DNA from: Pseudopedobacter sp038243635
GTDB lineage: Bacteria; Bacteroidota; Bacteroidia; Sphingobacteriales; Sphingobacteriaceae
NCBI GenBank assembly: GCA_038243635.1
Contig: JBBSQW010000006.1
Location: forward strand, 113,412 to 177,411
Direction of reading: 5' to 3'
DNA: 64,000 nucleotides
The first letter of the stretch is position 1. Each line of letters starts with the position of its first letter. The position numbers and the translations under genes were made by a program. Below the pieces are notes generated by a model. It was not told the origin of the DNA, did no database searches, and worked only from the letters and a program-made list of their open reading frames with translations. Shown here piece by piece: positions 16,856-26,812 of the stretch.

Positions 16856-17731
16856 TTAGATAAATATTCGCGTTCCAGTAAAATCTTCTCTAAATTCTTT
16901 TGGAGTTGATCCCTTTTTCTTTTTAAAAGTTCTGTTAAAGTTTGATATGTTATTGAAACCACAATTGTAGGCAATTTCTGCAACGGTGTTGGTAGTGTCA
17001 ATCAGCATTCTGCTGGCATGTCCAATTCTTATCTCGTTAATGCTATCAACAAAAGTATTTCCAGTTCGCTTTCTTAAAAATCGGCTGAAAGAAGTTTCGG
17101 GCATATTGGCAATCTTTGCAACTTCGGCTAAAGTGATTTGCTTGTTGTAATTGGCATTAATGTATTTAAACGCCTTTTCAATTCTTCTGCTATTGTAGTT
17201 AAACTGGTCGTTACTAAAAGTAACATCAGAAAGGGTACGCATGTTTCTAGAAATAGAAAGATCATGCAAAATGGAGATTAATTCTAAAACAGAATCAAAC
17301 CCTTGTTTTTTATCCAGATGTATAATCCGTGATTTTACTCTTCCAATAGTATCTTGAGAAAACAGAATTCCTTTTCGGCACTGCTCAAACATATTTCTGA
17401 TAAAACTCAATTGGTTTTTCTGTAAAAGAGAATCGTCAAATAAGTCTTTATGAAATTGTATGGTTATTTCTGTGATATTTTTATCCTTACACTGGTGGTT
17501 AAACCAGGCGTGACTTAAATTAGGACCTACCAGTACCAGCTCTAAATCTTCAATCACTTCTATATGATCGCCCACAAATCTTTTTGCGCCACCCGCATTC
17601 AATATTAAATTTAACTCGAATTCCTCATGATAGTGTAACGGAAAATCAAACTTTGTTTTATTACGTGAAAATAACGTAAAGCAGTCGTTCTGCGTTAACG
17701 GAGTGATTTCTCGGATGATATTCGTATTCAT
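16856..17731 (-). CDS. AraC-family transcriptional regulator with cupin sensor domain
   Basis: 291 residues. The N-terminal cupin (FDFPLHYHEEFELNLIL, then LELVLVGPNLSHAWFN) is a likely sugar-sensing domain. The C-terminal 100 residues carry two helix-turn-helix units: ITLAEVAKIANMPETSFSRF and TVAEIAYNCGFNNISNFNRT. It is the only regulator in the locus, is divergent from susC and lies behind the first GH26 gene, so it is the best candidate to control the mannan genes. Unlike many SusCD loci there is no hybrid two-component or ECF sigma/anti-sigma pair. The inducer is unknown; mannobiose or mannosyl-glucose are reasonable guesses. Confidence 0.92.
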   Translation of the reverse strand: MNTNIIREITPLTQNDCFTLFSRNKTKFDFPLHYHEEFELNLILNAGGAKRFVGDHIEVIEDLELVLVGPNLSHAWFNHQCKDKNITEITIQFHKDLFDDSLLQKNQLSFIRNMFEQCRKGILFSQDTIGRVKSRIIHLDKKQGFDSVLELISILHDLSISRNMRTLSDVTFSNDQFNYNSRRIEKAFKYINANYNKQITLAEVAKIANMPETSFSRFLRKRTGNTFVDSINEIRIGHASRMLIDTTNTVAEIAYNCGFNNISNFNRTFKKKKGSTPKEFREDFTGTRIFI

Positions 17732-17742
17732 AATTGGTATTA

Positions 17743-17775
17743 TTTTAACGTAAATATAGTAGATTTATGTTAAAA
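17743..17775. promoter_or_regulatory. candidate operator of the AraC-type regulator
   Basis: Arms of 13 nt (ttttaacgtaaat 17743-17755, atttatgttaaaa 17763-17775) with one mismatch and a 7 nt spacer, 12 bp upstream of the regulator's start and in the region shared with susC. Confidence 0.45.
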
Positions 17776-17890
17776 AAATATCATTCTATAAAATAAATAT
17801 AAACTGTCTGTATAGTCTTTTGGACGGTATAATGTATTTTTTTGAGTATCATTTGTTAAAATAGTATTAATATCGAGTTAGATTACTGCC

Positions 17891-17898
17891 TACATTTG
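17891..17898 (+). promoter_or_regulatory. susC promoter -7 element TACATTTG
   Basis: An exact TAnnTTTG match 31 bp before the susC ATG. I do not see a convincing -33 element at the usual distance, which would fit a promoter that needs an activator. Confidence 0.55.
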
Positions 17899-17928
17899 AG
17901 TATTATAAACCAATAAATAAATTTTAAT

Positions 17929-20900
17929 ATGAAAAGAATTTTTTACTTGAAATTCTTTTGTCTTTTTCTTCTTACCGCAAGTGTGCTTGGAGCTTATGCT
18001 CAAGATAAGCAAGTGCGAGGAAAAGTAACAGACAAAGAGAATTTGCCACTTCCAGGAGCGTCAGTTTCACTCAAAGGAGAAAAGCAGGTTACATTAACGG
18101 ATGTTAACGGAGAATTTTCGATCAAGGTTTCTTCAGAAAACGCGGTGTTAAGGGTTTCGTTTTTAGGAATGGCACCAAAGGAAATTAACGTAGGGGTTAA
18201 TACCTATTTAACAGTTTCTCTTTCCGAATCAACAAGTAAGTTAGACGAAGTTGTGGTTGTAGGTTACGGAACAGTTAAACGTAGAGATTTAACAGGTGCG
18301 GTTGCTTCAGTTAGTGGAGATGATTTACTTAAAAGCACCCCTATTACAGTAAACGAATCTTTACAAGGTCGACTAGCCGGGGTAACCGTCCAAAGTAATG
18401 ATGGTGCGCCAGGTGCAGGAATAAGTATCCAAATTAGAGGTGCTAACTCTTTTGCGAGTTCAACAGAGCCTCTTTATGTTATCGATGGTATTCCATTTTC
18501 TTCTGGGCGGACACCTGCAAATGCAGCTACCTATACCGAGCAGACTATCAATCCACTGGCGTCATTAAACCCTGCTGATATTGAGTCTATTGAGGTTTTA
18601 AAAGATGCTTCGTCTACCGCAATCTACGGTTCTCGTGGTGCAAATGGTGTGGTTTTAATTACTACCAAAAAAGGTAAAGCGGGGCAAGAAAAAATTGAAG
18701 TGTCGTTAAATAGTAGCTTTAGTAATGTATCGAAGAAAATCGATGTATTAAATGGCTATGAGTATGCGCTTTTTCAAAATGAAGCTACCGCTAATCAAGT
18801 TAAGTACGAAGGCGCAAATAAGATACTGCCTTTCAGAGGTGAAGATTATGTTGATGGGTTAACCGGAAAGTTGAAACATAATCCGTCCCCTGAAGAGTTT
18901 TTAAACGGATATTTGGGTGGCGGAACAAATTGGCAGGATGAGATTTTCAGAAGCGCATTTACTAAAGATTACTCTGTCAGAATATCTGGCGGTACAGAAA
19001 AAGGCACACACGCCTACTCTGGAACTTATGTTGACCAGCCTGGTATAATTGTAGGGTCGGGCTTTAAGCGTTTGGGTAGCCAAATTAACATATCTAGCAA
19101 AGTACATAAATGGATAGAAATAGGAACTAATAATAACATTTCTAAAACCACTTATAATTTAACAAAATCAAACTCTGATAATTTCGCTTCGAACGTGTTA
19201 AACTCTGCGTTACACTTCCCTTCTACACTTCCTCTTTTTGACGCAGAGAGTGAGTCGGGTTTTTCTGAGTTAGATTGGTTTTCTGCAAATCCGCACACGT
19301 ATGTACGCCAAGCGAAAGATGTTACCAATTCTACAGGTATTAATTCTTCTTCTTACGTTCAATTAAACCTTCCAAAAAATTTTAGTTTTCGCCAAAACGT
19401 TGGTTTTAACTTAAGTCAAAGCAGTCGTAGAAATTACTACGGTAGATTTCTACAAGAAGGCAAAGCACCAACTAACGGTAAAGCTAGTAGAGGGGATGAT
19501 CAATGGCAGGGAATTACTTTAGAGTCAATCCTTGGTTATAACAAAACGTTTAACAAAGTGCACAACTTAGATGCTACGGGTGTTTTTGCTTACGAGGCTG
19601 GCCAGTACAACAACAAATACATCACGGCGCAAAACTTCCCTACAGATATTTTAGAGGATAGCAATTTGTCAGCAGCGTTAGACAAACCAGTTATTGGTAG
19701 TGGCTCTGGAGAAAACGCCTTACTCTCATTTTTAGGGCGTGTGAACTATAACTTTAAAAATAAATATTACCTAACCGCTTCTTTAAGACGTGATGGTTCA
19801 AGTAAGTTTGGTGAAGCCAACAAATTTGGAACTTTTCCTTCAGTTGGGTTAGGATGGACTGTTACCGAAGAAAACTTCGCAAAAAACCTTCCTGTAATTA
19901 CCTATCTTAAATTAAGGGGGAGTTATGGGCAAACCGGAAATCAGTCAATCGGTTCATATCAAACTTTAGATCGCCTGGATCTTAGAAATACAGTAATCAA
20001 CGGTTCTATCCAAAGCGGTTTTTCTAACGGTAATCCAGTAGATCCAAATTTGAAGTGGGAAACCACTACATCTGCAGACTTAGGTATGGATGTTAGTTTT
20101 TTACAAAATAGGTTAACCTTAACGGTTGATGCGTATTACAAAAAAACAGACGATTTGCTTCAACGCTTGCTAATTCCAACCAGTACAGGTTCAACTAGTT
20201 TACTAACCAATTTTGGTTCTGTAAAAAACCGTGGTCTGGAGTTCGCGTTGTCTGGGATGGTAATAAAAAACAGCAACTTCAACTGGACGGCTAACGCTAA
20301 CATTGCTTTCAACAGAAACAAAATATCAGGATTAGAGGGAGATCAGTTTGCGCAGAGATTATGGCATGATTTGGATGATGTGTTTTTGCAACGTAATGAT
20401 CATCCTATCGGTACTATTTTCGGTTACAGAACTGATGGGTTTTATGATAATGAAGCAGAAGTTAGAGCTGACCAAGCATGGGCTGGTGAAAGTGACGCCC
20501 TTATTAAATCTAAAATTGGGGAAACTAAGTTTTTAAATACAGATGGCGATATTAGTAGCATCAGTGTGACTGATCGCCAAATTATTGGAAACACTAACCC
20601 TAATTACCACTTTGGTATTACCAATAGCTTTACTTATAAGAAGTTTAACCTAAGTGTTTTTGTGCAAGGCGTACAAGGAAACGATATCATCAATTCTAAT
20701 CTTTTACAGTTGACTTTAGCGGGTGATGCTTCTAACATCACAAAAGATGCTTGGAATAATCGTTGGACTCCTACAAATAGAGCTAATGCACAATATCCTA
20801 AGCCAGTTTCTTCATTTTCAAGAAAAACTTATTTCACCGATAGGGCATTAGAAGATGGCTCGTATGTTCGTATCCAAAGTATAAACTTTGGTTATACTTT

Positions 20901-21093
20901 CAGTAATCTTATTAAGGGCTTAGAGTCTGTAAATGTGTTTGTTAATGCTTCAAACCTATACACCTTTACCAACTATAGTTGGTACAATCCGGATATAAAT
21001 TCATTTGCTGGTGATGCTTCACGCAGAGGAGTAGATATGAATGCTTATCCAATTAGCAGAACATTTACGTTTGGGATAAAAACGGTTTTTTAA
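17929..21093 (+). CDS. SusC/RagA-family TonB-linked outer membrane transporter
   Basis: 1054 residues. Signal peptide ending LGAYAQ; a carboxypeptidase-like regulatory domain (about 28-105: VRGKVTDKENLPLPGASVSL); TonB box/plug with KLDEVVVVGYGTVKRRDLTG and the SusC signature plug region (VIDGIPF, IEVLKDASSTAIYGSRGANG); then the 22-strand barrel ending NAYPISRTFTFGIKTVF. It imports oligosaccharides, here probably manno-oligosaccharides, with the SusD partner 21 bp downstream. It heads the run of genes susC-susD-GH26-TIG protein-GH5. Confidence 0.97.
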   Translation: MKRIFYLKFFCLFLLTASVLGAYAQDKQVRGKVTDKENLPLPGASVSLKGEKQVTLTDVNGEFSIKVSSENAVLRVSFLGMAPKEINVGVNTYLTVSLSESTSKLDEVVVVGYGTVKRRDLTGAVASVSGDDLLKSTPITVNESLQGRLAGVTVQSNDGAPGAGISIQIRGANSFASSTEPLYVIDGIPFSSGRTPANAATYTEQTINPLASLNPADIESIEVLKDASSTAIYGSRGANGVVLITTKKGKAGQEKIEVSLNSSFSNVSKKIDVLNGYEYALFQNEATANQVKYEGANKILPFRGEDYVDGLTGKLKHNPSPEEFLNGYLGGGTNWQDEIFRSAFTKDYSVRISGGTEKGTHAYSGTYVDQPGIIVGSGFKRLGSQINISSKVHKWIEIGTNNNISKTTYNLTKSNSDNFASNVLNSALHFPSTLPLFDAESESGFSELDWFSANPHTYVRQAKDVTNSTGINSSSYVQLNLPKNFSFRQNVGFNLSQSSRRNYYGRFLQEGKAPTNGKASRGDDQWQGITLESILGYNKTFNKVHNLDATGVFAYEAGQYNNKYITAQNFPTDILEDSNLSAALDKPVIGSGSGENALLSFLGRVNYNFKNKYYLTASLRRDGSSKFGEANKFGTFPSVGLGWTVTEENFAKNLPVITYLKLRGSYGQTGNQSIGSYQTLDRLDLRNTVINGSIQSGFSNGNPVDPNLKWETTTSADLGMDVSFLQNRLTLTVDAYYKKTDDLLQRLLIPTSTGSTSLLTNFGSVKNRGLEFALSGMVIKNSNFNWTANANIAFNRNKISGLEGDQFAQRLWHDLDDVFLQRNDHPIGTIFGYRTDGFYDNEAEVRADQAWAGESDALIKSKIGETKFLNTDGDISSISVTDRQIIGNTNPNYHFGITNSFTYKKFNLSVFVQGVQGNDIINSNLLQLTLAGDASNITKDAWNNRWTPTNRANAQYPKPVSSFSRKTYFTDRALEDGSYVRIQSINFGYTFSNLIKGLESVNVFVNASNLYTFTNYSWYNPDINSFAGDASRRGVDMNAYPISRTFTFGIKTVF

Positions 21094-21114
21094 AAAAGTT
21101 GTAATAAAAAAAAT

Positions 21115-22869
21115 ATGAAAAATCACATCAAAATATTTACCCTAACCGCACTGGCTACTTTTGCATTAGGCTCTTGCCAAAAGGCGTTGATAGAAACACC
21201 ACAAGACTTTTTAAGTGGTGCGCAGTTAGGCTCTTCAACAACGGCAGATGCAAATTTATACGTCAATGGAGCTTTGAATTCTTTAAACGGTGGTAGCTTT
21301 TTCGGATATGGCGCTTTCCCTAAAGTTTTGGAACTGGATAACGATGACGTTACCGGACCAGATTGGGGAATGGGAGATTTTGGAGCTGGAAACTTTACTG
21401 GTTTTTGGGCAATAAATAAAATATGGGAAGGTCCTTATGAGCTCATAAAAAGATCGAACTTTAGTTTATTCAAAGTGTCAAAAATGACACTTCCAGATGC
21501 CGATAAGAATAATGCAATGGGTCAATTGAACGTATTAAAGGCTTGGAGTTATTTTTTATTGGTACAAGCTTACGGAGCCGTACCACTTTATAAGATTTCT
21601 CTCGAAGAAGGAGCTGCTGCGAATATGCCCAGGGCGTCTGTTAAAGAAGTTTACGAATACATTATTGAAACTTTAGAGTTAGCAGAAACGCAGCTTTACG
21701 GAGTTAAGGATGCTAACTATCAAATGGGAAGGATCAGTAAGGGCGCAGCAAGCAGTTTGTTGGCTAAGGTTTATTTAACCATGGCATCTGGCTCTTTAAC
21801 TAAGGGAACAGAAATTACAATGATGAGTGGCCCAGCTACAGCAATGGTTAACGGGGCAACTGTTCGAATTGCAGAGCCTTCTCCTCTAACCTTTAAAAAG
21901 GATCAGGTAGCGGGTTATGAGAGTTTTGACTCTAAAGCTTACTTTAAATTAGCGATGGATAAAGCGAAAGAAGTAATTAGCAGTGGCGACTATGAGCTGT
22001 TTCCTAAGTTTATGGATAATTGGAGGGTGGCTAATAGAAACAAAGGCGAAAGCATTTGGGCATTACAATCTTTGCAAGGAGATGCTGATTTAGGAAATGA
22101 AATTTCCAGAGACTTTTTTGGAACTGTTAGTTCCAATTTACCCGATATCGCCGGAGGAACCCCTCAGATTACTGGCGGTAAATGGTATGGCATTAGAGAG
22201 CACTGGTACGAACTTTTTGATAAAAACGATCAACGTATAACCGACGGAGTACTCCACAGATGGTCAGACGACAAAGGTTACTTTAGTATTTATCCATCAA
22301 AAGATAGTAACATCGTAAAAGGTGATGATGTTTCTCCAGAAGCTCTCGCAATAAAAGCCCGCTACGGATATAAAACAGGCGATAATTTTAGACCAACAAT
22401 TATAGCGCTAAGAAAATTTGCCGGCGTTAGCGACGGTACTATAAGCAAGGCAGATTGGCCATATACTTTCATTAGATATGCTGATGTATTATTGATTTAT
22501 GCCGAGGCCAATAATGAATACAATAGCGGTGCAACTTCTGAGGGCTATGATGCTTTAAATAAGGTGGTAGCAAGAAGCAATCCACCTATCGTTAAGGATG
22601 GTCCAGCCACGGTTGTTGTTGCTGGTTTAAATCAGCAAAAGTTTCGCTCTTACGTTTTAGAAGAAAGAAGAAGAGAGCTTGCCTTAGAGGGTAACCGTAG
22701 ATGGGATTTAATAAGATGGGGCGTATACCTCCAAGCAATGAACGCTATAGGTGGTTTTGATGAAAACAACATAAACAAGAACAGACAAGTCAAACATTTG
22801 CTATACCCTATCCCTACTGGCGAGATCAATGCAAACAAATTAATAAACGAAAATAACAAAGGTTGGTAA
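21115..22869 (+). CDS. SusD/RagB-family glycan-binding lipoprotein
   Basis: 584 residues. Lipoprotein signal (ALGSC, then QKALIETPQDFL). The alpha-helical TPR-like SusD fold shows in WAINKIWEGPYELIKRSNF, LNVLKAWSYFLLVQAYGAVP, ADVLLIYAEANNEY and the C-terminal LEERRRELALEGNRRWDLIR. It is the surface lid of the SusC transporter and holds the incoming glycan. Its stop overlaps the next start (TAATG), showing translational coupling to the GH26 lipoprotein. Confidence 0.97.
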   Translation: MKNHIKIFTLTALATFALGSCQKALIETPQDFLSGAQLGSSTTADANLYVNGALNSLNGGSFFGYGAFPKVLELDNDDVTGPDWGMGDFGAGNFTGFWAINKIWEGPYELIKRSNFSLFKVSKMTLPDADKNNAMGQLNVLKAWSYFLLVQAYGAVPLYKISLEEGAAANMPRASVKEVYEYIIETLELAETQLYGVKDANYQMGRISKGAASSLLAKVYLTMASGSLTKGTEITMMSGPATAMVNGATVRIAEPSPLTFKKDQVAGYESFDSKAYFKLAMDKAKEVISSGDYELFPKFMDNWRVANRNKGESIWALQSLQGDADLGNEISRDFFGTVSSNLPDIAGGTPQITGGKWYGIREHWYELFDKNDQRITDGVLHRWSDDKGYFSIYPSKDSNIVKGDDVSPEALAIKARYGYKTGDNFRPTIIALRKFAGVSDGTISKADWPYTFIRYADVLLIYAEANNEYNSGATSEGYDALNKVVARSNPPIVKDGPATVVVAGLNQQKFRSYVLEERRRELALEGNRRWDLIRWGVYLQAMNAIGGFDENNINKNRQVKHLLYPIPTGEINANKLINENNKGW

Positions 22870-24146
22870 TGAATTATTTAGTAAAGCAAACAACTAGAAC
22901 GTCTTTTTCTGTTTCACGAATTAAATTAGTAGTTATCGCATTTTTTGCGATGACTACCATTTTTACTTCTTGTAAAAAAGATGCGGTAAAACCGCCTACA
23001 AATGAAGTTCCACCTGTTATTACAGATCCGAAACCAGTAGTACCTACAATGGCAACGGTGAAAACATGGTTAGTAGATAAGAATGCAACCGATGAAACCG
23101 CGGCTTTGTTTTACAAAATGAAAACATTAGCAAAAACTAAAACCATGTTTGGGCAGCAAGACGCAACAAAAGAAGGGAAAACTCCCGGATATGTTGATGG
23201 TATGTCAGATATAAAAGAAGTTACGGGGGTTTACCCAGCAGTTTATGGATGGGATTTATTGGATATCGCAGCTTTCCAACGTAACCCTTGGTTTGATAAT
23301 CAATCTAACGTAATCAGAAAGCACACCGTAGATGCCTATTTAAGAGGCGGAGTAAATACTTATAGCTGGCATTACTGGAATCCGATTTTAAGCAAAGGTC
23401 CGGGTGAGGGTGGTTACACAGAAGGATATAATGCTGCTTTTTATTACCAGGCTGCGCCTTCCGCTGCTACAGCTCAAATATTACCAGGTGGCAATTACAA
23501 CGAAGTTTTTAACGCTTCACTTGATCGTGTCGCTAATTACATCAAATCAATTCAAACAGATGACGGTAAATTGGTTCCCATCATATTTAGACCTTTTCAT
23601 GAGATGGATGGTGATTGGTTTTGGTGGGGAAAAGGCCACAGTACTGTTCAGGAGTATAAAGAGCTTTTTCAATACACTGTTAAGTATCTAAGAGATACCA
23701 AAAAAGTTCGAAATGTGCTTTTCAGCTGGTCACCAGACAGAAATTGGGTTACAGAAGAACAGTATTTGGCTTACTATCCTGGTGATGAGTATGTGGACAT
23801 ATTAGGTACAGACAATTACGAAGATTTAAAAACAACTGCTGGTATAACTGCTGCAAGTAATAAGCTAAAGATTATGTCTGATTACGCAATCAAAAAAAAC
23901 AAGGTTGCTGCACTTACAGAAACTGGTTTAGGAGATTTAGGTAAAGCAGACTGGTACACACAGATTCTTTTAAAAGCATTGACGCAACAGAAGGTTGAAA
24001 TTTCTTATGCTTTAGTATGGACTAATGGTGGAACGTTTTTTACGCCAATTAAAGGGCACCCAGCTGAGGCGGATTTTATAAAGTTCAAAAATAGCTCACA
24101 AATGGTTTTTGGTGACAAGGTTAAGGATATGTACAAATTAAATTAA
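22869..24146 (+). CDS. GH26 mannanase, lipoprotein
   Basis: 425 residues from ATG 22869, which overlaps the susD stop by one base. Lipobox TIFTSC followed by KKDAVKPP, then a Pro-rich linker (to about residue 60) and the GH26 domain. Catalytic Glu245 (FRPFHEMDGDWFWWG) and Glu351 (AALTETGLG). The Cys followed by charged residues and a linker suggest display on the cell surface beside SusCD, where it would make the first cuts in mannan. No T9SS tail. The upstream in-frame TTG at 22863 is a less likely start. Confidence 0.94.
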   Translation: MNYLVKQTTRTSFSVSRIKLVVIAFFAMTTIFTSCKKDAVKPPTNEVPPVITDPKPVVPTMATVKTWLVDKNATDETAALFYKMKTLAKTKTMFGQQDATKEGKTPGYVDGMSDIKEVTGVYPAVYGWDLLDIAAFQRNPWFDNQSNVIRKHTVDAYLRGGVNTYSWHYWNPILSKGPGEGGYTEGYNAAFYYQAAPSAATAQILPGGNYNEVFNASLDRVANYIKSIQTDDGKLVPIIFRPFHEMDGDWFWWGKGHSTVQEYKELFQYTVKYLRDTKKVRNVLFSWSPDRNWVTEEQYLAYYPGDEYVDILGTDNYEDLKTTAGITAASNKLKIMSDYAIKKNKVAALTETGLGDLGKADWYTQILLKALTQQKVEISYALVWTNGGTFFTPIKGHPAEADFIKFKNSSQMVFGDKVKDMYKLN

Positions 24147-24168
24147 CACAAACTTTAATATTAAAATA

Positions 24169-25335
24169 ATGAAAAAGATTGTATTTAAAAGACTCAGGAA
24201 TTTATTCCTAATCGTTATGGCCGTCGCGGTTGTAACATCCTGTAAAAAGGAATCAAAGACGAGCAGTGAACCAACTTGTTCTGGTAAACCGGTGATTACG
24301 AAAATTTCGACTACTACTGACAGAACAGAAGACAATACTGGAGGTAGCCTATCTGATTGGATCATCATTCAAGGGTCTAACCTTTGCGGAGCTAAGAAAA
24401 TCATGTTTAATGATGTAGAAGTTGATCTGTCGACGGCATATATCACACCTACAGAAATTACTGTTGCTATTCCAAGAGGTATTCCTACTGTGGTAAATGA
24501 CCAAGTTACATTATCTACCAAAGGTGGAGATGCTACTTTTAGTTACACAGTTTCTGTCCCTAATTTAATAGTAACAGGAATGTACAATGAGTACACTCCT
24601 GCTGGCGCAACGATGACTATTACAGGTAAAAACTTTGATCTTTATGAATTAAATCCCGAAAACGGGAAAGTGATATTTGGAGGTGCAGAGATTGCAATCG
24701 ACCGATCTACTGCAGACTCAATCTTTTTTAAAGTGCCTACTGCAGCAACCGTAAATTCACAGTTAAAACTAAAGGATAAGCGTGGTATTGAAACCGTTGT
24801 TCCGGGCAAGTATAAAGATAACCGTGGGATGATTTACAATATGGACGGGCCAAGTGATTTCTTTTGGAATCATGATAGATTAACTATTCAAGATGGACCA
24901 ATCCCAGCCCCAATTAGTGGTAAATATGTTTATTGGCATGGCGTTTACAATGATGGAAAAGAGTGGGACTGGGATGAACACTTCCACGTGGTACAAAACA
25001 CTAAACTTGCAGATGCAGGAGTTATAGGCTCTTCCAGTAATTATTTGATAAAATTTGAAATCAACGTGTTGAACGAATGGTCAAAAGACTATATGAGAAT
25101 TAAAATGTTTGGACAAGATTACGAATGGAGACCTTATAGCAACTTGCCGTTTACCACAAGCGGATGGAAAACGATTACCATTCCTTTTAGTGTCTTTAAA
25201 GACAATGGTGCACCAATAGATATTTCTCAAACACAAGCGAATGGAAGTACAGAAGTAAGGTTATACATCCACGGCAAGGATAAGATGGATGTAAAAATAG
25301 CACTTGACAACTTCAGAATTGTACCTAAGAATTAA
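24169..25335 (+). CDS. IPT/TIG-domain surface glycan-binding lipoprotein
   Basis: 388 residues. Lipobox VVTSC then KKESKTSS. Two TIG-type Ig domains (PVITKIS...DWIIIQGSNLCGAKKIMF, about 40-130; PNLIVTGMYNEYTPAGATMT, about 135-225) lead to a C-terminal beta-sandwich with Trp/Tyr-rich stretches (YVYWHGVYNDGKEWDWDEHF, QDYEWRPY) that ends KIALDNFRIVPKN. This layout is that of SGBP-B-type proteins of SusCD loci: spacer Ig domains carrying a glycan-binding tip. Here the ligand would be mannan. The stop overlaps the GH5 start (TAATG). Confidence 0.88.
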   Translation: MKKIVFKRLRNLFLIVMAVAVVTSCKKESKTSSEPTCSGKPVITKISTTTDRTEDNTGGSLSDWIIIQGSNLCGAKKIMFNDVEVDLSTAYITPTEITVAIPRGIPTVVNDQVTLSTKGGDATFSYTVSVPNLIVTGMYNEYTPAGATMTITGKNFDLYELNPENGKVIFGGAEIAIDRSTADSIFFKVPTAATVNSQLKLKDKRGIETVVPGKYKDNRGMIYNMDGPSDFFWNHDRLTIQDGPIPAPISGKYVYWHGVYNDGKEWDWDEHFHVVQNTKLADAGVIGSSSNYLIKFEINVLNEWSKDYMRIKMFGQDYEWRPYSNLPFTTSGWKTITIPFSVFKDNGAPIDISQTQANGSTEVRLYIHGKDKMDVKIALDNFRIVPKN

Positions 25336-26630
25336 TGAAAAGAAAATTGGTTAGAGTTAGTATAGTGGTAATAATGGTCTGGATTTTTTTTCCAGGCCAT
25401 TTATTATATGCCCAAGACAATTTTGTAAAGCGAGACAATGCCGGTTTTACCTTAAAAGGGAAACCTTACAACTTTATCGGTGCAAACTACTGGTATGGAG
25501 GACTGCTTGCTTTAAAAGGTGACAAAGGAAAAGATAGAGTAAAAAAAGAACTCAATTTTTTGAAGAAAAAAGGAGTGACCAACTTAAGAATTATGGTTGG
25601 TGCAGAAGGAGAGGTAGACTACAAATATCGCGTAGCCAACTCAGATGCATTGCAACCACAAAAAGGAGTTTTTAGAGATTCAATTTTATATGGATTGGAT
25701 TATCTTTTAAATGAAATGGCAAAACGTAATATGAAAGCAGTTTTGCATTTTACCAATACTTGGGATTGGAGTGGCGGGCTTGGCCAGTACCTAGAATGGA
25801 ACGGATATACTCCACAACCGCATTCAAAAACAGAAAACTACAATTGGGACCAATACAAAGATTACATTACCCAATTTTATAACTGCCAACCTTGTAAGAA
25901 TGATGTAGATAAATACATTAAATATGTTTTGGATCATACTAACACGGTTAACGGCGTAAAATATACGGATGATCCAATCATTATGGCTTGGCAAATCATC
26001 AACGAACCGCGTACCATGAGGCCGGTAAACAATAATGCCTTTTTAGATTGGATTAAGCATGTGGCGGCACTTGTAAAATCAATTGACCCTAATCATTTAC
26101 TTTCGACAGGTAGTGAGGGAGATATTGCTTATGATATGGATATGGAAGTTTTTAAAACCATGCATGCTGATCCAAATATTGATTATATAAATATTCACAT
26201 GTGGCCAAACAATTGGGGTTGGTTTAAAGATACCGCAATGAATGCAAGCATGGATAATATTATTAAAAATGCGGAAAGACATGTGGAAACTCATGTCGTA
26301 GTAGCGAAAGAATTAAACAAACCTTTAGTGATAGAAGAGTTTGGTATGCCCAGAGATTTAAAATCTTTTAGCCCAAAATCAACCACCCATAACCGTGATG
26401 CTTTTTATAAAAAAGTTTTTAGTTTACAGTTGAAATATCCAATTCTGGTGGGTTCTAATTTTTGGTCTTTCGGTGGTTTAGCCAGACCAATTGAAGGACA
26501 AGTTTTTTGGAAAGAAGGAGATGATTATATGGGAGATCCAGGAGGCGAAGAGCAAGGTTTAAATTCTGTTTTTACATCCGACAAATCAACTTGGAAAATT
26601 ATTAAGCAGTTTGCTAAAAAGCAAAAGTAA
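25335..26630 (+). CDS. GH5 (subfamily 7-like) endo-beta-1,4-mannanase
   Basis: 431 residues. Signal peptide ending LLYAQ, so exported, with no lipobox and no T9SS tail. GH5_7 markers: FIGANYWYGGLLAL near the N-terminus, IMAWQIINEPRTM with acid/base Glu224, NIDYINIHMWPNNWGW, and the nucleophile Glu335 in LVIEEFGMPRD, then GSNFWSFGG. It cleaves inside beta-mannan chains, probably in the periplasm or at the surface. Translationally coupled to the glycan-binding protein and the last gene of the susC run before a 182 bp gap. Confidence 0.95.
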   Translation: MKRKLVRVSIVVIMVWIFFPGHLLYAQDNFVKRDNAGFTLKGKPYNFIGANYWYGGLLALKGDKGKDRVKKELNFLKKKGVTNLRIMVGAEGEVDYKYRVANSDALQPQKGVFRDSILYGLDYLLNEMAKRNMKAVLHFTNTWDWSGGLGQYLEWNGYTPQPHSKTENYNWDQYKDYITQFYNCQPCKNDVDKYIKYVLDHTNTVNGVKYTDDPIIMAWQIINEPRTMRPVNNNAFLDWIKHVAALVKSIDPNHLLSTGSEGDIAYDMDMEVFKTMHADPNIDYINIHMWPNNWGWFKDTAMNASMDNIIKNAERHVETHVVVAKELNKPLVIEEFGMPRDLKSFSPKSTTHNRDAFYKKVFSLQLKYPILVGSNFWSFGGLARPIEGQVFWKEGDDYMGDPGGEEQGLNSVFTSDKSTWKIIKQFAKKQK

Positions 26631-26812
26631 AACACCAAAATCTTAAACTCTAATCACATAATAATGTGAAGAGATTAGAAAATTTAGAAAGTAATTTATG
26701 ATAGCTAATCGTAATTTTAAGTGAAACTTTAGAAGTACGATTTAGCCAACTTAACAATACATTTTGCTAAGCTAATTGCATTAGGCATTAGACAAGCTTT
26801 AAAAACGAAATA

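Noticed and set aside
16765..17001. Separate 78-residue coiled-coil protein
   Set aside because: It overlaps the C-terminus of the AraC-type regulator in another frame, and the regulator's HTH motifs are clear.
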